Source of the DNA: Opitutaceae bacterium
GTDB lineage: Bacteria > Verrucomicrobiota > Verrucomicrobiia > Opitutales > Opitutaceae
Assembly (NCBI GenBank): GCA_016795545.1
Contig: JAEUGX010000015.1
Location: forward strand, 2,501 to 66,500
DNA length: 64,000 nt
Reading direction: 5' to 3'
Of this stretch, positions 34,734 through 43,307 are shown piece by piece. Below the pieces are notes generated by a model. The model worked only from the letters and a program-made list of their open reading frames with translations. It was not told the origin of the DNA and did not search any database. Position 1 is the first letter of the stretch; every line of letters begins with the position of its first letter. Both the position numbers and the translations under genes were made by a program.

Positions 34734-35183
34734 TCAGGCGCCAGGCGGGGGCAGGATCTCCAGGCCATATTTCTTGCCGATCTCGATCACGCGCGGGATC
34801 TCCTGCTGCGCCGGAGTCAGTGCGCCGACCTCCTCGAAGAAGCCCTCGAAACCCGCCGGCGTCAGGGTGACGATCATGCGTCCAGGCGTTTTCCCGACAT
34901 AGCGATAGCTGTGGGGTACCCCGCGCGGCGCAAACACGGTCGCTCCTTTGCGGGCCGTCAGGGTCTTCCCGCCACAGGTGATCTCATATTCCCCCTCGAG
35001 CACCTGGAAGGTCTCGTCCTCCCGATGATGGATGTGCGGCGGCGGACCGCCACCAGGCTGGTCAACGGACTCGATCACGCTCAGCACGCCGCCGGTGTCG
35101 CGACCGTACAGCCGGATCGTGATGGCGTTACCGATGACATTGACGGTTTTGCCTTCGCCGGCCGGGATCAATACAGGGTTCAT
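34734..35183 (-). CDS. Cupin-domain protein
   Basis: 149 residues. One cupin domain with motif 1 GGGPPPHIHHREDETFQVLEGEYEITCGG (His-x-His..Glu) and motif 2 GATVFAPRGVPHSYRYVG (His). These supply a metal site of the 3-His-1-Glu kind. The sequence is close to quercetinase/YxaG-like or sugar-binding cupins, but the role is not readable. It ends the sugar-utilisation island, 134 nt downstream of lutC, and may belong to the same transcript. Confidence 0.85.
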   Translation of the reverse strand: MNPVLIPAGEGKTVNVIGNAITIRLYGRDTGGVLSVIESVDQPGGGPPPHIHHREDETFQVLEGEYEITCGGKTLTARKGATVFAPRGVPHSYRYVGKTPGRMIVTLTPAGFEGFFEEVGALTPAQQEIPRVIEIGKKYGLEILPPPGA

Positions 35184-35317
35184 GGGAGAGAGCGGTAATT
35201 CGGGGTCACGATACCTTCACTTCCGGCACTTTAGGGAAAGGGCGCGCGCTGGCGAGTGCGTATCGAATGCATATGCCATCGGAAAAGCGGGGGGGTGCGA
35301 GCCCGCGCGTCAGCGAT

Positions 35318-35932
35318 TCAGCGATCATCCGCAACCCAGGCCGCCTGGATTCCTGGTCCGTGCACGCCTTCGATCAGAATTCCCTCGATATCAGCGGTCT
35401 TTGAGGGCCCGGTGACCCAGACAATGTTGGGATCGTCGGGCATCGCCCCGAGAGCGCAAGCGATGCTCCGGTGGATGCGGCTGCGCGGTATGACGGCCAC
35501 ATGAGCCCACGGCGCCAGCGCGGCCAGTCGCACGGGAGTGTCCCGATCCGTGAGAATCACAGTGCCCGTTTCCGCAATGGCACCGGACGCGACGGTGATT
35601 GCAAAGGCATAGTCGTCGATCCGCGCTCGGCGCAGCGACGTGCTAACCTCCATCTGGGGAGGGAAATGCCCCCGCAGTTCCGGCCACAGTCCCGGATCGC
35701 AATAGCCGCAGGCCCATCCCTTGCCCGCGAGCCAGGCCATGAGGCCTTGCCGGGAGGAAAGGGGAACGCCTCCCACCTCGCGAAACCGCTCGACAAAGAG
35801 GGTACAGGAATCGGCGGCGGCAAAGCCAGGGGCGATCCGCGCCGGGTCCCAGTCGGGCAGCGCGGTGCGAACCGGCAACGGCGCCAGCGCGCGGCGGACG
35901 CGGGCGAATATCTCGTCTCGCTCCTCACTCAC
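35318..35932 (-). CDS. lutC: L-lactate utilisation protein LutC (LUD domain)
   Basis: 204 residues from GTG 35932, overlapping the lutB stop by 4 nt (GTGA). LUD fold: EERDEIFARVRRALAPLPVRT, ITVASGAIAETGTVILTDRD (conserved G-x-x-E-T-G) and IPRSRIHRSIACALGAMPDDPNIVWVTGPSKTADIEGILIEGVHGPG. LutC is one subunit of the FAD/FeS-dependent L-lactate oxidation complex LutABC, in the order A-B-C here. It is the likely last gene of the lut transcript before the cupin gene. Confidence 0.9.
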   Translation of the reverse strand: MSEERDEIFARVRRALAPLPVRTALPDWDPARIAPGFAAADSCTLFVERFREVGGVPLSSRQGLMAWLAGKGWACGYCDPGLWPELRGHFPPQMEVSTSLRRARIDDYAFAITVASGAIAETGTVILTDRDTPVRLAALAPWAHVAVIPRSRIHRSIACALGAMPDDPNIVWVTGPSKTADIEGILIEGVHGPGIQAAWVADDR

Positions 35933-37323
35933 AACCGGGATCGGTGACGGAACCAGCGGCGGAACGCCCCGCCGCGCCAGGCCGGCAGGTCGCGGTCTTT
36001 GCTCCAGGCGCGCAAGGCCGGCACCGGCGCCAACCGCAAAGGCAGCAGGTCGAGCGCCGCCCCAGCACGCAGGGCCGCCCGCCAGAGCTCCGGACGCGCC
36101 GCAATCCACGACCACAGCCCCATCGGCAGAGTGCCAATCCGGGCCTGCGGCCCCCCCTCCTGCTTACCCCTGGCTCGAAGCCGCAGCAGCAGGTCCGGAA
36201 TGGGTATGTCGACCGGGCAGACCTCGTTGCAGGCGCCGCACAGGGAGGAAGCCTTGGGCAAATCCGCCCACTCGGGAAATCGGCTTCCCGCCAGTAGGGG
36301 GGACAATACGGCACCGACCGGCCCGGGATAGACGCTGCGATAAGCGTGGCCCGTCGCCTGCCGGTAGACCGGACAGACGTTTAGGCAGGCGCCGCACCGG
36401 ATGCAGCGCAGGATATCCCGGCAATCCGAGGCCAGCATCTCCGTGCGTCCGTTGTCGACAAAAACGACCTCCATCTCGTCGGGGCCGTCGGCCTGGCCAG
36501 ACGCCCGCGGTCCTGCCACGAACTCCGTGTAGACAGTCAACGGCTGCGCGGTGGCGCTCCGGGCCAGCAGATTCAGGAGCAAGGCTAGGTCGCGATCCCG
36601 CGGCACCAGCTTTTCGATTCCGACCAGGACGAGGTGCAGCCGCGCGGCCGCCAGGCAGAAACGCGAGTTCCCCTCGTTGGTCACGATGACGACGCGACCG
36701 CTCTCCACGGAGATGAAGTTGGCGCCCGTCAGCGCGGCGTCGGCCGCCAGGTATTTCCCGCGCAGGTGACTCCTGATCCGCTGCGTGATCGTGCTCGGAT
36801 CATCGTCGTAAGTCCCCAGCCCGATCCGCTCGAGCGTCGTGGCCACCTCGCGCCGGCTCTTGTGGATGATCGGTCGCACGATGTGGCTGGGATGATCGCG
36901 ATCAACCTGGACGATGAACTCTCCGAGGTCGGTCTCGACGCTCTCGATGCCGTGGCGCTCGAGATAACCCGCGAGCCCGATCTCCTCGCCCAGCATGGTC
37001 TTCGCCTTCACCAGCCGCCGGACCCCGCGGGCCTGCAGGATCCGGAGTACGGTCGCGCAGGCGGAGTCCGCCGTGGAACACCAGTGCACCCCGACGCCGT
37101 GCTGCCTCAGCTTCACCTCCACCTCCGGCAGGTACCGGTCGAGATGCTCGACCACATGCTGCTTGATCTCGCCGGCGGTCCGCCGGAGCACATCGGCCTC
37201 GGCAAAGCGGGCCGCCAAATGCCGGGTGCGCTTCTCGTGCGTGGCCTTCGTCCCCTCGTAGACCGCTGAGCGGCGGGAGGCCTCGAGTTCCGCCGCGAAC
37301 CGATCGATCGGCTGCTCCTTCAT
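35929..37323 (-). CDS. lutB: L-lactate utilisation iron-sulfur protein LutB
   Basis: 464 residues. The N-terminal LUD region (HVVEHLDRYLPEVEVKLRQHGVGVHW, TMLGEEIGLAGYLERHGIESVETDLGEFIVQ and GANFISVESGRVVIVTNEGN) precedes a double-cluster ferredoxin part, CIRCGACLNVCP and CGACNEVCPVDIP, that binds two 4Fe-4S clusters. This protein of the LutABC complex passes electrons from lactate. It overlaps lutA by 4 nt and lutC by 4 nt, an all-coupled operon. Confidence 0.94.
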   Translation of the reverse strand: MKEQPIDRFAAELEASRRSAVYEGTKATHEKRTRHLAARFAEADVLRRTAGEIKQHVVEHLDRYLPEVEVKLRQHGVGVHWCSTADSACATVLRILQARGVRRLVKAKTMLGEEIGLAGYLERHGIESVETDLGEFIVQVDRDHPSHIVRPIIHKSRREVATTLERIGLGTYDDDPSTITQRIRSHLRGKYLAADAALTGANFISVESGRVVIVTNEGNSRFCLAAARLHLVLVGIEKLVPRDRDLALLLNLLARSATAQPLTVYTEFVAGPRASGQADGPDEMEVVFVDNGRTEMLASDCRDILRCIRCGACLNVCPVYRQATGHAYRSVYPGPVGAVLSPLLAGSRFPEWADLPKASSLCGACNEVCPVDIPIPDLLLRLRARGKQEGGPQARIGTLPMGLWSWIAARPELWRAALRAGAALDLLPLRLAPVPALRAWSKDRDLPAWRGGAFRRWFRHRSRL

Positions 37324-38105
37324 GACGGACTTCCTCCGTGCCGCAGGGAATCACGCAGGATCTGGGCCAGGTGCCGGGTGCGAAGCGGCCTTCCCTCCTT
37401 GCCGGCCAGACCGCCGAGGTGCATCAGGCAGCTCATGTCGCCGGAGGCGACGACCTCCGGCCGGGCCGCGCGCAAATGCTCCAGCTTAAGCTTTCCCATG
37501 CTGCCGGAGATGGTCGGAAACGAGACGGAGAATGTGCCGCCGAAGCCGCAGCATTGCTCGCCTTCGCCGAAAGGGATCAGCGTGAGCCCGGCAATCGAAC
37601 CCAGCAGCGTCTCCGCCGCGGCGCTGCTCGCCGTGCCCCGCGAGTGGCAGGAGCGGTGGAACGCTACCCGTGCCGCATAGCGTCCGGGCCAGGTGCGGAC
37701 GCCCAGGCCATTGACGACAAAGTCCCCGAGTTCCCACGCGCGCCGGCCCAGATCCTCAACCGCGGCGCGATCCGGCTCGCGCTCGAATTCCAGCAGGGCG
37801 CCGTGAAAGAGCATCGCCGCGCACGAGCCCGAGGGCACGACGACAGGGCAAGACCCGGCAAAGGTGCGCACCGCGTGCCGCACGACACGGCGGGAGGCCG
37901 TCCAGTCTCCGCCGTTGAAAGCGGGCTGGCCGCAGCAGGTCTGGCCCTCTGGAAATTCCACGGTGCAGCCCAGATGCTCCAGAACCTCGACCGTGGCGCA
38001 CGCCACGTCGTCGTAGAAGGCGTCGCACAGGCATGTCGCCATCAGCTGTACCCGGCCGGCGGCGCCGGGTCTGCACCGACCGGTCGGGCCTGGGGAAACC
38101 TCCAT
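37320..38105 (-). CDS. lutA: L-lactate utilisation protein LutA (CCG-domain Fe-S oxidoreductase)
   Basis: 261 residues from ATG 38105 (MEVSPGPTGRCRPGAAGRV, then QLMATCLCDAFYDDVACATVEVLEHLG); alternative starts at 38117 and 38042. Two cysteine-rich CCG domains: EGQTCCGQPAFNGGD and CHSRGT...GEGEQCCGFGGTFSVSFPTISGSMG. This is the archetype of LutA/GlpC/HdrD-type electron carriers. It starts the lutABC set, 38 nt after the SDR gene. Confidence 0.9.
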   Translation of the reverse strand: MEVSPGPTGRCRPGAAGRVQLMATCLCDAFYDDVACATVEVLEHLGCTVEFPEGQTCCGQPAFNGGDWTASRRVVRHAVRTFAGSCPVVVPSGSCAAMLFHGALLEFEREPDRAAVEDLGRRAWELGDFVVNGLGVRTWPGRYAARVAFHRSCHSRGTASSAAAETLLGSIAGLTLIPFGEGEQCCGFGGTFSVSFPTISGSMGKLKLEHLRAARPEVVASGDMSCLMHLGGLAGKEGRPLRTRHLAQILRDSLRHGGSPS

Positions 38106-38143
38106 GGAACGCGTCAAAGTCGACCGCCGTGGGTGGGCGCGCC

Positions 38144-38905
38144 TCAGTACACCGCCCGCCCGCCGGTCAGGTCGAACGTGAACCCAGTGTTGAAACTAGC
38201 CTCGTCTGAAACCACCCAGGCGGCCAGTGCCGCCGCCTCCTCGACCGTGCCGCAGCGCTTCATGGGGATGCGATCGGTCATGTATTTGACCTGCTGGGGC
38301 GGCATCGCCTCGACCATCGCGGTGCGGATGGTCGCCGGCGCCAGGGCGTTGATGGTGATTCCCGTCTCCGCGAATTCCTTGCCGATCGATTTCACCAGTC
38401 CAATGACCCCGGCCTTGGTCGCCGAATAGCAGGCCATGCCCGCATTGCCCTCCTTGCCGGCGATGGACGCGATCAGGAGGATTCGGCCCCGGCCCCGAGA
38501 CTTCATCTGCGCCAGGGCGTGTTTCGCGACAATGAAGCTGCCGACCAAGTTGATGTTGCAGACCTTGACAAAATCCTCCGTCGAGACAGCCGTCGTCTCG
38601 ATCCCGGTCGGCCCGACGATCGCTGCCGCATGCACCACGACATCAAGTCCGCCTTGCGATTCCGCAAAGCCGGCGAAAGTCTTGGCAACGCCTGCATCAT
38701 CCGTGATGTCGCAGGCCAGTGGCAGGGCCCGGAGGCCGCGAGCGGTCATTTCCGCCGCGGTCTGGCGCGCGAGAGCTTGATCGCGATCGAGAATTCCCAC
38801 CCGGGCGCCCTCCCGGGCCAGTCGGTCGGCGACGGCCCGGCCGATACCCTGGCCTCCCCCGGTGATGATGGCGGTGCGCTGGCTGAAACGGTTCGGGAAA
38901 TCCAT
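38144..38905 (-). CDS. Short-chain dehydrogenase/reductase, probable deoxy-sugar acid or sugar dehydrogenase
   Basis: 253 residues from ATG 38905. Rossmann nucleotide motif TGGGQGIG (about 15-22), an Asp after strand 2 (GILDRD) favouring NAD, NLVGSF, catalytic Ser in LLIASIAG and YSATK (Tyr-x3-Lys), and C-terminal FNTGFTFDLTGGRAVY. Family alone cannot fix the substrate. Next to lutABC and the lactonase cluster it suits the step making 2,4-diketo-3-deoxy-L-fuconate or rhamnonate, or the first sugar oxidation. Transcribed after the GH127 gene (47 nt). Confidence 0.88.
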   Translation of the reverse strand: MDFPNRFSQRTAIITGGGQGIGRAVADRLAREGARVGILDRDQALARQTAAEMTARGLRALPLACDITDDAGVAKTFAGFAESQGGLDVVVHAAAIVGPTGIETTAVSTEDFVKVCNINLVGSFIVAKHALAQMKSRGRGRILLIASIAGKEGNAGMACYSATKAGVIGLVKSIGKEFAETGITINALAPATIRTAMVEAMPPQQVKYMTDRIPMKRCGTVEEAAALAAWVVSDEASFNTGFTFDLTGGRAVY

Positions 38906-38952
38906 GCGGTTGGGAGGGTGATAGAGAGGGACTAGAATAGATGAGCACCGGG

Positions 38953-40920
38953 TCAGCCTTCGCCCATGACGGGAAAGACCGTGAAGGTCTGCTGGTCGAC
39001 CTGCCAATAAGGCACGACTTCGCACGTGTCTTCCCCGGCGACGCGGAAGCTGAGCGGCCGGCCGGGGATCGGCACCAGGCGGCGAGGAAGGTCGTGGGCG
39101 GAAGCCCGCAGGGCGAGGGACGAGTGCTCATCCAGCTTCCCCGTGAACGCGAAAAGGATCGGGCCATATTCCAACGCGTAGCGGGATCGTCCGGGAATCT
39201 GGTCGACCCCGACGTACTTCGTCACGCGAAAGCCCATCGGCAGCGTGAACTCGATCCGGTCGCCCGCGCGCCAGTTGCGCCGGATGGCAACGAAGGTCCC
39301 GGGCTGGCCAGTCGCCGCCTCCTCGCCGTTGACCATCATTTTCACCGGCTGCACGGCCCAGGAAGGCACGCGCACCCGGATGACCGCGTCGACATCGCGG
39401 GCCGGATCCACGCGCAGCGTGACGGCAGGGTCAAAGGGGAAGCGGGTGACCTGCCGCACGGACACCGGTATGCCCGCCTGGCTCCACTTGATCGTGGAGC
39501 CCTCGAACAGATTCACATAAAGGCCGTCCGCCGCCACCGAGTAGATGTATTCCGGCAGCGAGCCGAAGGCGCGAGTTCCCTGCCCTTCGCAACACGTGTT
39601 GTGCGGCGCGTGCGGCAACCGGTTTCGGTTGCCGTTGTCCTTGGTGCCCTGCATGACGGCGTGATAGCGGATATTATCCGCGCCCTGCTGGTTCGCCAGG
39701 ATCACGTTGTAGATCGATTTCTCGATTTCGGCGGTGAACTTTTCCTCTTCGGGATGGATCTGCTGGAAGCGCTGGTTGAACTTCATCCAGAACACCGTGC
39801 CGCAGGTCTCGCCCGTGTGACCGCGGCGGGTCAGGAAGTAGCTGCGCGGAGGATGGCTCTGGCCATGGGACAGGTCAGCATTGGTGATGTTTTCCGGCAG
39901 GCGGTATTTGCCGTCGATCATCTGCCAGTGCGACTCGCAGATGGCCATGCTGCCCCCGACGTGCTCCCAGTTGTCGTGAATCATCTCCCAGGCGCCCGTG
40001 ACCGCCTCCAGGTACCTGCGGTCGCCGCTCGCACGGTAGTGGTCGAGGTAGGCCTCGAAGCTGGTGATGAGGTAGCTGTGGGGGTTCTGCAGCGGGTATT
40101 TCCAAATGGCCTCAGCATTGCGCGCGGCCAGTCCTTCGATCCACCAGTCCGCCACATAGTATTTTTCCGCTACCTGCAGGTCCTCCGCTTTCCCGACCGG
40201 GCTGAAATAGGTCCGAGTGCTGGCAATATGCCCCTGGTGGCTGTTCTTCTGGAAGTAGATCAGCTCCGGGAGGAGTTCCCAGCGGTTGAACCAGTCCGCA
40301 TGCCCGCGGAGCAGTCCGAATGCCTTCGGGTTGCCCGCGATGCCCGCCTCGATCAGTCCGTGGGTGAACCAAGCGCGGCCGTAGTTCGGCTCCTCGCTTC
40401 GGGGAAATTTCGGCAAGTAGGCCATGATGTAGCCGTTTGGTTCGCGGCAGGCCTCGATGCCGTCGATGAGCGCATTGAGCCGGCGGCGGAGTTCTGCATG
40501 CTCCATCCACCGTAGGGTGTTGCCGGCCCCCATCATGAAGCGCCCAGCGTTCGACCCGCGCAGTTCCGTGTCCCAGAAGGGAACCTGGGGCCGGTTCTGC
40601 GGAGGATGCAGCTGCCCCGCCCGCTGCCGGAACGGGACCAGCATGTGGTCGACCGAGAACGAACTCAAGAGATAGCCAAGGTTGTTGACCACCGCCGGAT
40701 GGAAGAGTCCCTCCGGCGCCAGCTCGACCCCCCCGGTGGGGACGACGGCCGCGTCTGGCACGGGCCGCCATTGGGCAGGGTCGCTCGCCTGGAGGCGCGT
40801 CGGAGGGAACTCGATCGTCTGCGCCGAGGACCCGATCAACGGAATCAGCATCCCCCAGGCCCAACGACAGAGAGCCCGTCGTGCTTCGCTCACCCGGCAG
40901 GATTTGTGCTCGGTTGTCAT
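38953..40920 (-). CDS. GH127-like (DUF1680) glycoside hydrolase
   Basis: 655 residues. It matches the DUF1680/GH127 beta-L-arabinofuranosidase class: SSFSVDHMLVPFRQRAGQ, RFMMGAGNTLRW, GYIMAYLPKFP, HGQSHPPRSYFLT with HTGETCGTVFWMK, and the signature APHNTCCEGQGTRAFGSLPEYIY. In that signature the twin Cys bind zinc and one acts as nucleophile in characterised members, together with the upstream Glu/Cys (GETC). A signal peptide is possible (ALCRWAWGMLIPLIGSSAQT). The substrate in this island is not certain; related families also remove other furanosyl or sugar-acid units. Confidence 0.86.
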   Translation of the reverse strand: MTTEHKSCRVSEARRALCRWAWGMLIPLIGSSAQTIEFPPTRLQASDPAQWRPVPDAAVVPTGGVELAPEGLFHPAVVNNLGYLLSSFSVDHMLVPFRQRAGQLHPPQNRPQVPFWDTELRGSNAGRFMMGAGNTLRWMEHAELRRRLNALIDGIEACREPNGYIMAYLPKFPRSEEPNYGRAWFTHGLIEAGIAGNPKAFGLLRGHADWFNRWELLPELIYFQKNSHQGHIASTRTYFSPVGKAEDLQVAEKYYVADWWIEGLAARNAEAIWKYPLQNPHSYLITSFEAYLDHYRASGDRRYLEAVTGAWEMIHDNWEHVGGSMAICESHWQMIDGKYRLPENITNADLSHGQSHPPRSYFLTRRGHTGETCGTVFWMKFNQRFQQIHPEEEKFTAEIEKSIYNVILANQQGADNIRYHAVMQGTKDNGNRNRLPHAPHNTCCEGQGTRAFGSLPEYIYSVAADGLYVNLFEGSTIKWSQAGIPVSVRQVTRFPFDPAVTLRVDPARDVDAVIRVRVPSWAVQPVKMMVNGEEAATGQPGTFVAIRRNWRAGDRIEFTLPMGFRVTKYVGVDQIPGRSRYALEYGPILFAFTGKLDEHSSLALRASAHDLPRRLVPIPGRPLSFRVAGEDTCEVVPYWQVDQQTFTVFPVMGEG

Positions 40921-40953
40921 CTCCTCGCCTCCGGCGATTGGTGGGACGAGGCG

Positions 40954-43233
40954 TCAGTAAGTAGCCCGGAGACCGACGTAGATCTGGCGTCCGGAAATCA
41001 CCGACTGGTTGCCGAACGGCACCGCTCCCTCGTGGAAAGCGTTGTTCACCTTGAGGGAGACCTCGTAGCGATTCCTGAAGCCGTAGGCCAAGCCGAAGTC
41101 CACGATGGTCTCATCGTCGGGGTAGATATTCTTGTCCGGCATGGCGTTTGCACTCCAGCCGGAGAACTGGGTCCGCCAGCCGGCCGTCACCTTGAACCCT
41201 TCCCCGGCTTTGCGGCCGAAGTTATAATTGGCGTACGCGTAGGCGGCGTCGCCAACATCGTTAATCGGGGTGACGATGAACTCGTTCTTCCAAAGGCCCA
41301 GGATGCTGCTGTCTGTGCCGAAAACGCCGCCGAAGAGAAAAGTCAGGCGGTCGGACACCTGCCCGAAGCCCTCGATTTCCCATCCGGAACTCTCCGCCTG
41401 CGACTTGAAGAACTCGGAATAGAAGCGGCTGGTCCCGTCCGGCGCCAGGTAGGCGACGGTGCGGCTGTTCAGTGAACCCGTTTTCTCGATATTGAAATAG
41501 GTCAGCGACATCGAGAGGCGCCCGTTAGGCAGACTGAGCTTGGCGCCAAACTCGTCCATGTGCGTCTTCGGCTGCGAAGCCAGGGTGGCAGTGCGCCGCG
41601 GGTCGTTCGCCGGCACGTCGGGGGCGAGGTTGGTGTACTGGTTTGAGACCACCGCGGGTTCGAGATACTCGGATGCGGACACAAAGAACGACATCCAGTC
41701 GCGCGGCTTGAAGAGCAGCGAGTACGTGGGCATCACGGGCGACGTGGTCTTGGTCTTGGTGATCGCATTATTGGCGCGATTGCGCGTGCGCGTGTCCTGG
41801 TAGAGTTTCCGGGCCGCCGCCGTCGCCTGCAGGCGGTCGTTGAGGAATTTCAGCTGGCCCTGCGCATAATAACTCCAGCTCCAGCCCTTGGTCACCAGGC
41901 CGCGTTCGTCGGGATTGGCCAGCCAAGGACCGACCGGAAGGTGCGGGTTCCAGTTGAAGAGCGGCATCTGCGACGTGGCGGTGGTGGTCGCGCCCAAACC
42001 GCTCAAATTGCTGCCTTCACTGACATCGCCGCCGCCAACCAGGGAGAACTTGCCGATCTGGCCAAGGTCGTACTCTCCCAGGAAATCGGACTGCCAGGTC
42101 CGGCGGTTCTCACCCAGCAAGAATTTGGTCAGGGACACCGGGAACCAGAAGGTGCCGTCGGACGCGCGCGTGACGGTGAAACTCTGCCAGGAGCCGAAGG
42201 CTCCATCCGCCTTGAAATTGAGGTAACTGAAGGCCTGACGGGTCCGCCACTGCTCGGTCAACTTGTAGTCCAGGATCGCCGTCAGGCGGAAACCGTCCTG
42301 CACGTACCCCTGCCCGTCGAGGGCCTTCACGTCATTGTCCCCGAAGAGCGGGAAATCCGGCACGTTCACGCCGCCCGTCTCACGAAAGAGGTACGCGTAG
42401 AGGTCACGGTAGAAACGGCGCGACATGTCGCTACGGTTGACCACGCCGGGGTTGCCCGTGCTCATGAAGGAGCCGAACACGTCCACCCGGCCCTTCCGGT
42501 TCTTGAAGTTGTGGGCGACCGCGAGATGCGCACCCGACTTCTTGTAGTCGCTGGCGCCCATCGACTGCGCCCCCTCCTCGTAGAACGCGGCGAAGCGATA
42601 AGCCGTGAGTTCGGAAAGCACGCCGTTGTGATCGAGCATTGCCCGGTAGGTGTCTTGCTCGTCGTTGCCCGAGCCCCACAGGAAGCTGAGCTCCGTACGC
42701 TGATTGAAGAGCGGGCGCTTCGAGACGTAGTTGATGAAGCCAGAGGGATCGCCGCGACCAAACGAGGCCGAGCTCGGGCCTTTCACCACCTCGATGCGGT
42801 CGGCAAAGAAGGTGTCGAAGGAGGTACTGGAGGTGTTGCGGAAGCCGTCATTGTAGGTGGAGGCGGCGCTGAAGCCGCGGATCACCTGGCTGTTCAGGAT
42901 CTGGGATGCGTTCTTGATGGAGGGCACAAACCAGAGGGCCTCGTTGGAGCCATACAGGATCGCATCGCGCAGAAAGTCGCTGGTCACAATCGACGCCGCC
43001 TGCGGGGTGTCGAGGTAGGGCGTAGCTAGGCGGCCGCTGGTTCCCATGTTCGAGCCGTAGCCGGAACGGGCCGTGGTGACGGTAAAGGGCGACAGCGTCA
43101 GGGTCTCATCGCCGGCCGAGTTCTGCTCGTCGGCGGGGCGGTTTTTTTCTGGGCTGACCTGCGCCCGAAGGATCGAGGTACCGGCCAGACTGCAGAGGGC
43201 AATGAGGCAAGCGATGGGACGGAAGTATTTCAT
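40954..43233 (-). CDS. TonB-dependent outer-membrane receptor
   Basis: 759 residues from ATG 43233 with signal peptide MKYFRPIACLIALCSLAGTSILRAQ. The mature start carries the Opitutaceae-style block TLTLSPFTVTTARSGYGSNMG before the plug, which includes DTPQAASIVTSDFLRDAILYGSNEALWF and FADRIEVVKGPSSASFGRGDPSGFINYVSKRP. A 22-strand barrel follows and ends with aromatic IYVGLRATY. It imports oligosaccharides or siderophores using TonB energy. Here it is a glycan-type receptor because it sits between the sulfatase and GH127 genes. No SusD partner is present, as usual in Verrucomicrobia. Confidence 0.93.
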   Translation of the reverse strand: MKYFRPIACLIALCSLAGTSILRAQVSPEKNRPADEQNSAGDETLTLSPFTVTTARSGYGSNMGTSGRLATPYLDTPQAASIVTSDFLRDAILYGSNEALWFVPSIKNASQILNSQVIRGFSAASTYNDGFRNTSSTSFDTFFADRIEVVKGPSSASFGRGDPSGFINYVSKRPLFNQRTELSFLWGSGNDEQDTYRAMLDHNGVLSELTAYRFAAFYEEGAQSMGASDYKKSGAHLAVAHNFKNRKGRVDVFGSFMSTGNPGVVNRSDMSRRFYRDLYAYLFRETGGVNVPDFPLFGDNDVKALDGQGYVQDGFRLTAILDYKLTEQWRTRQAFSYLNFKADGAFGSWQSFTVTRASDGTFWFPVSLTKFLLGENRRTWQSDFLGEYDLGQIGKFSLVGGGDVSEGSNLSGLGATTTATSQMPLFNWNPHLPVGPWLANPDERGLVTKGWSWSYYAQGQLKFLNDRLQATAAARKLYQDTRTRNRANNAITKTKTTSPVMPTYSLLFKPRDWMSFFVSASEYLEPAVVSNQYTNLAPDVPANDPRRTATLASQPKTHMDEFGAKLSLPNGRLSMSLTYFNIEKTGSLNSRTVAYLAPDGTSRFYSEFFKSQAESSGWEIEGFGQVSDRLTFLFGGVFGTDSSILGLWKNEFIVTPINDVGDAAYAYANYNFGRKAGEGFKVTAGWRTQFSGWSANAMPDKNIYPDDETIVDFGLAYGFRNRYEVSLKVNNAFHEGAVPFGNQSVISGRQIYVGLRATY

Positions 43234-43307
43234 CTTGGTTATGGGGGGGTTGGGAGCTTGGGTTGGGGTTGAAAAAGGAAATCGGGCTGCAGGCCGGCGC
43301 GCCGCGT

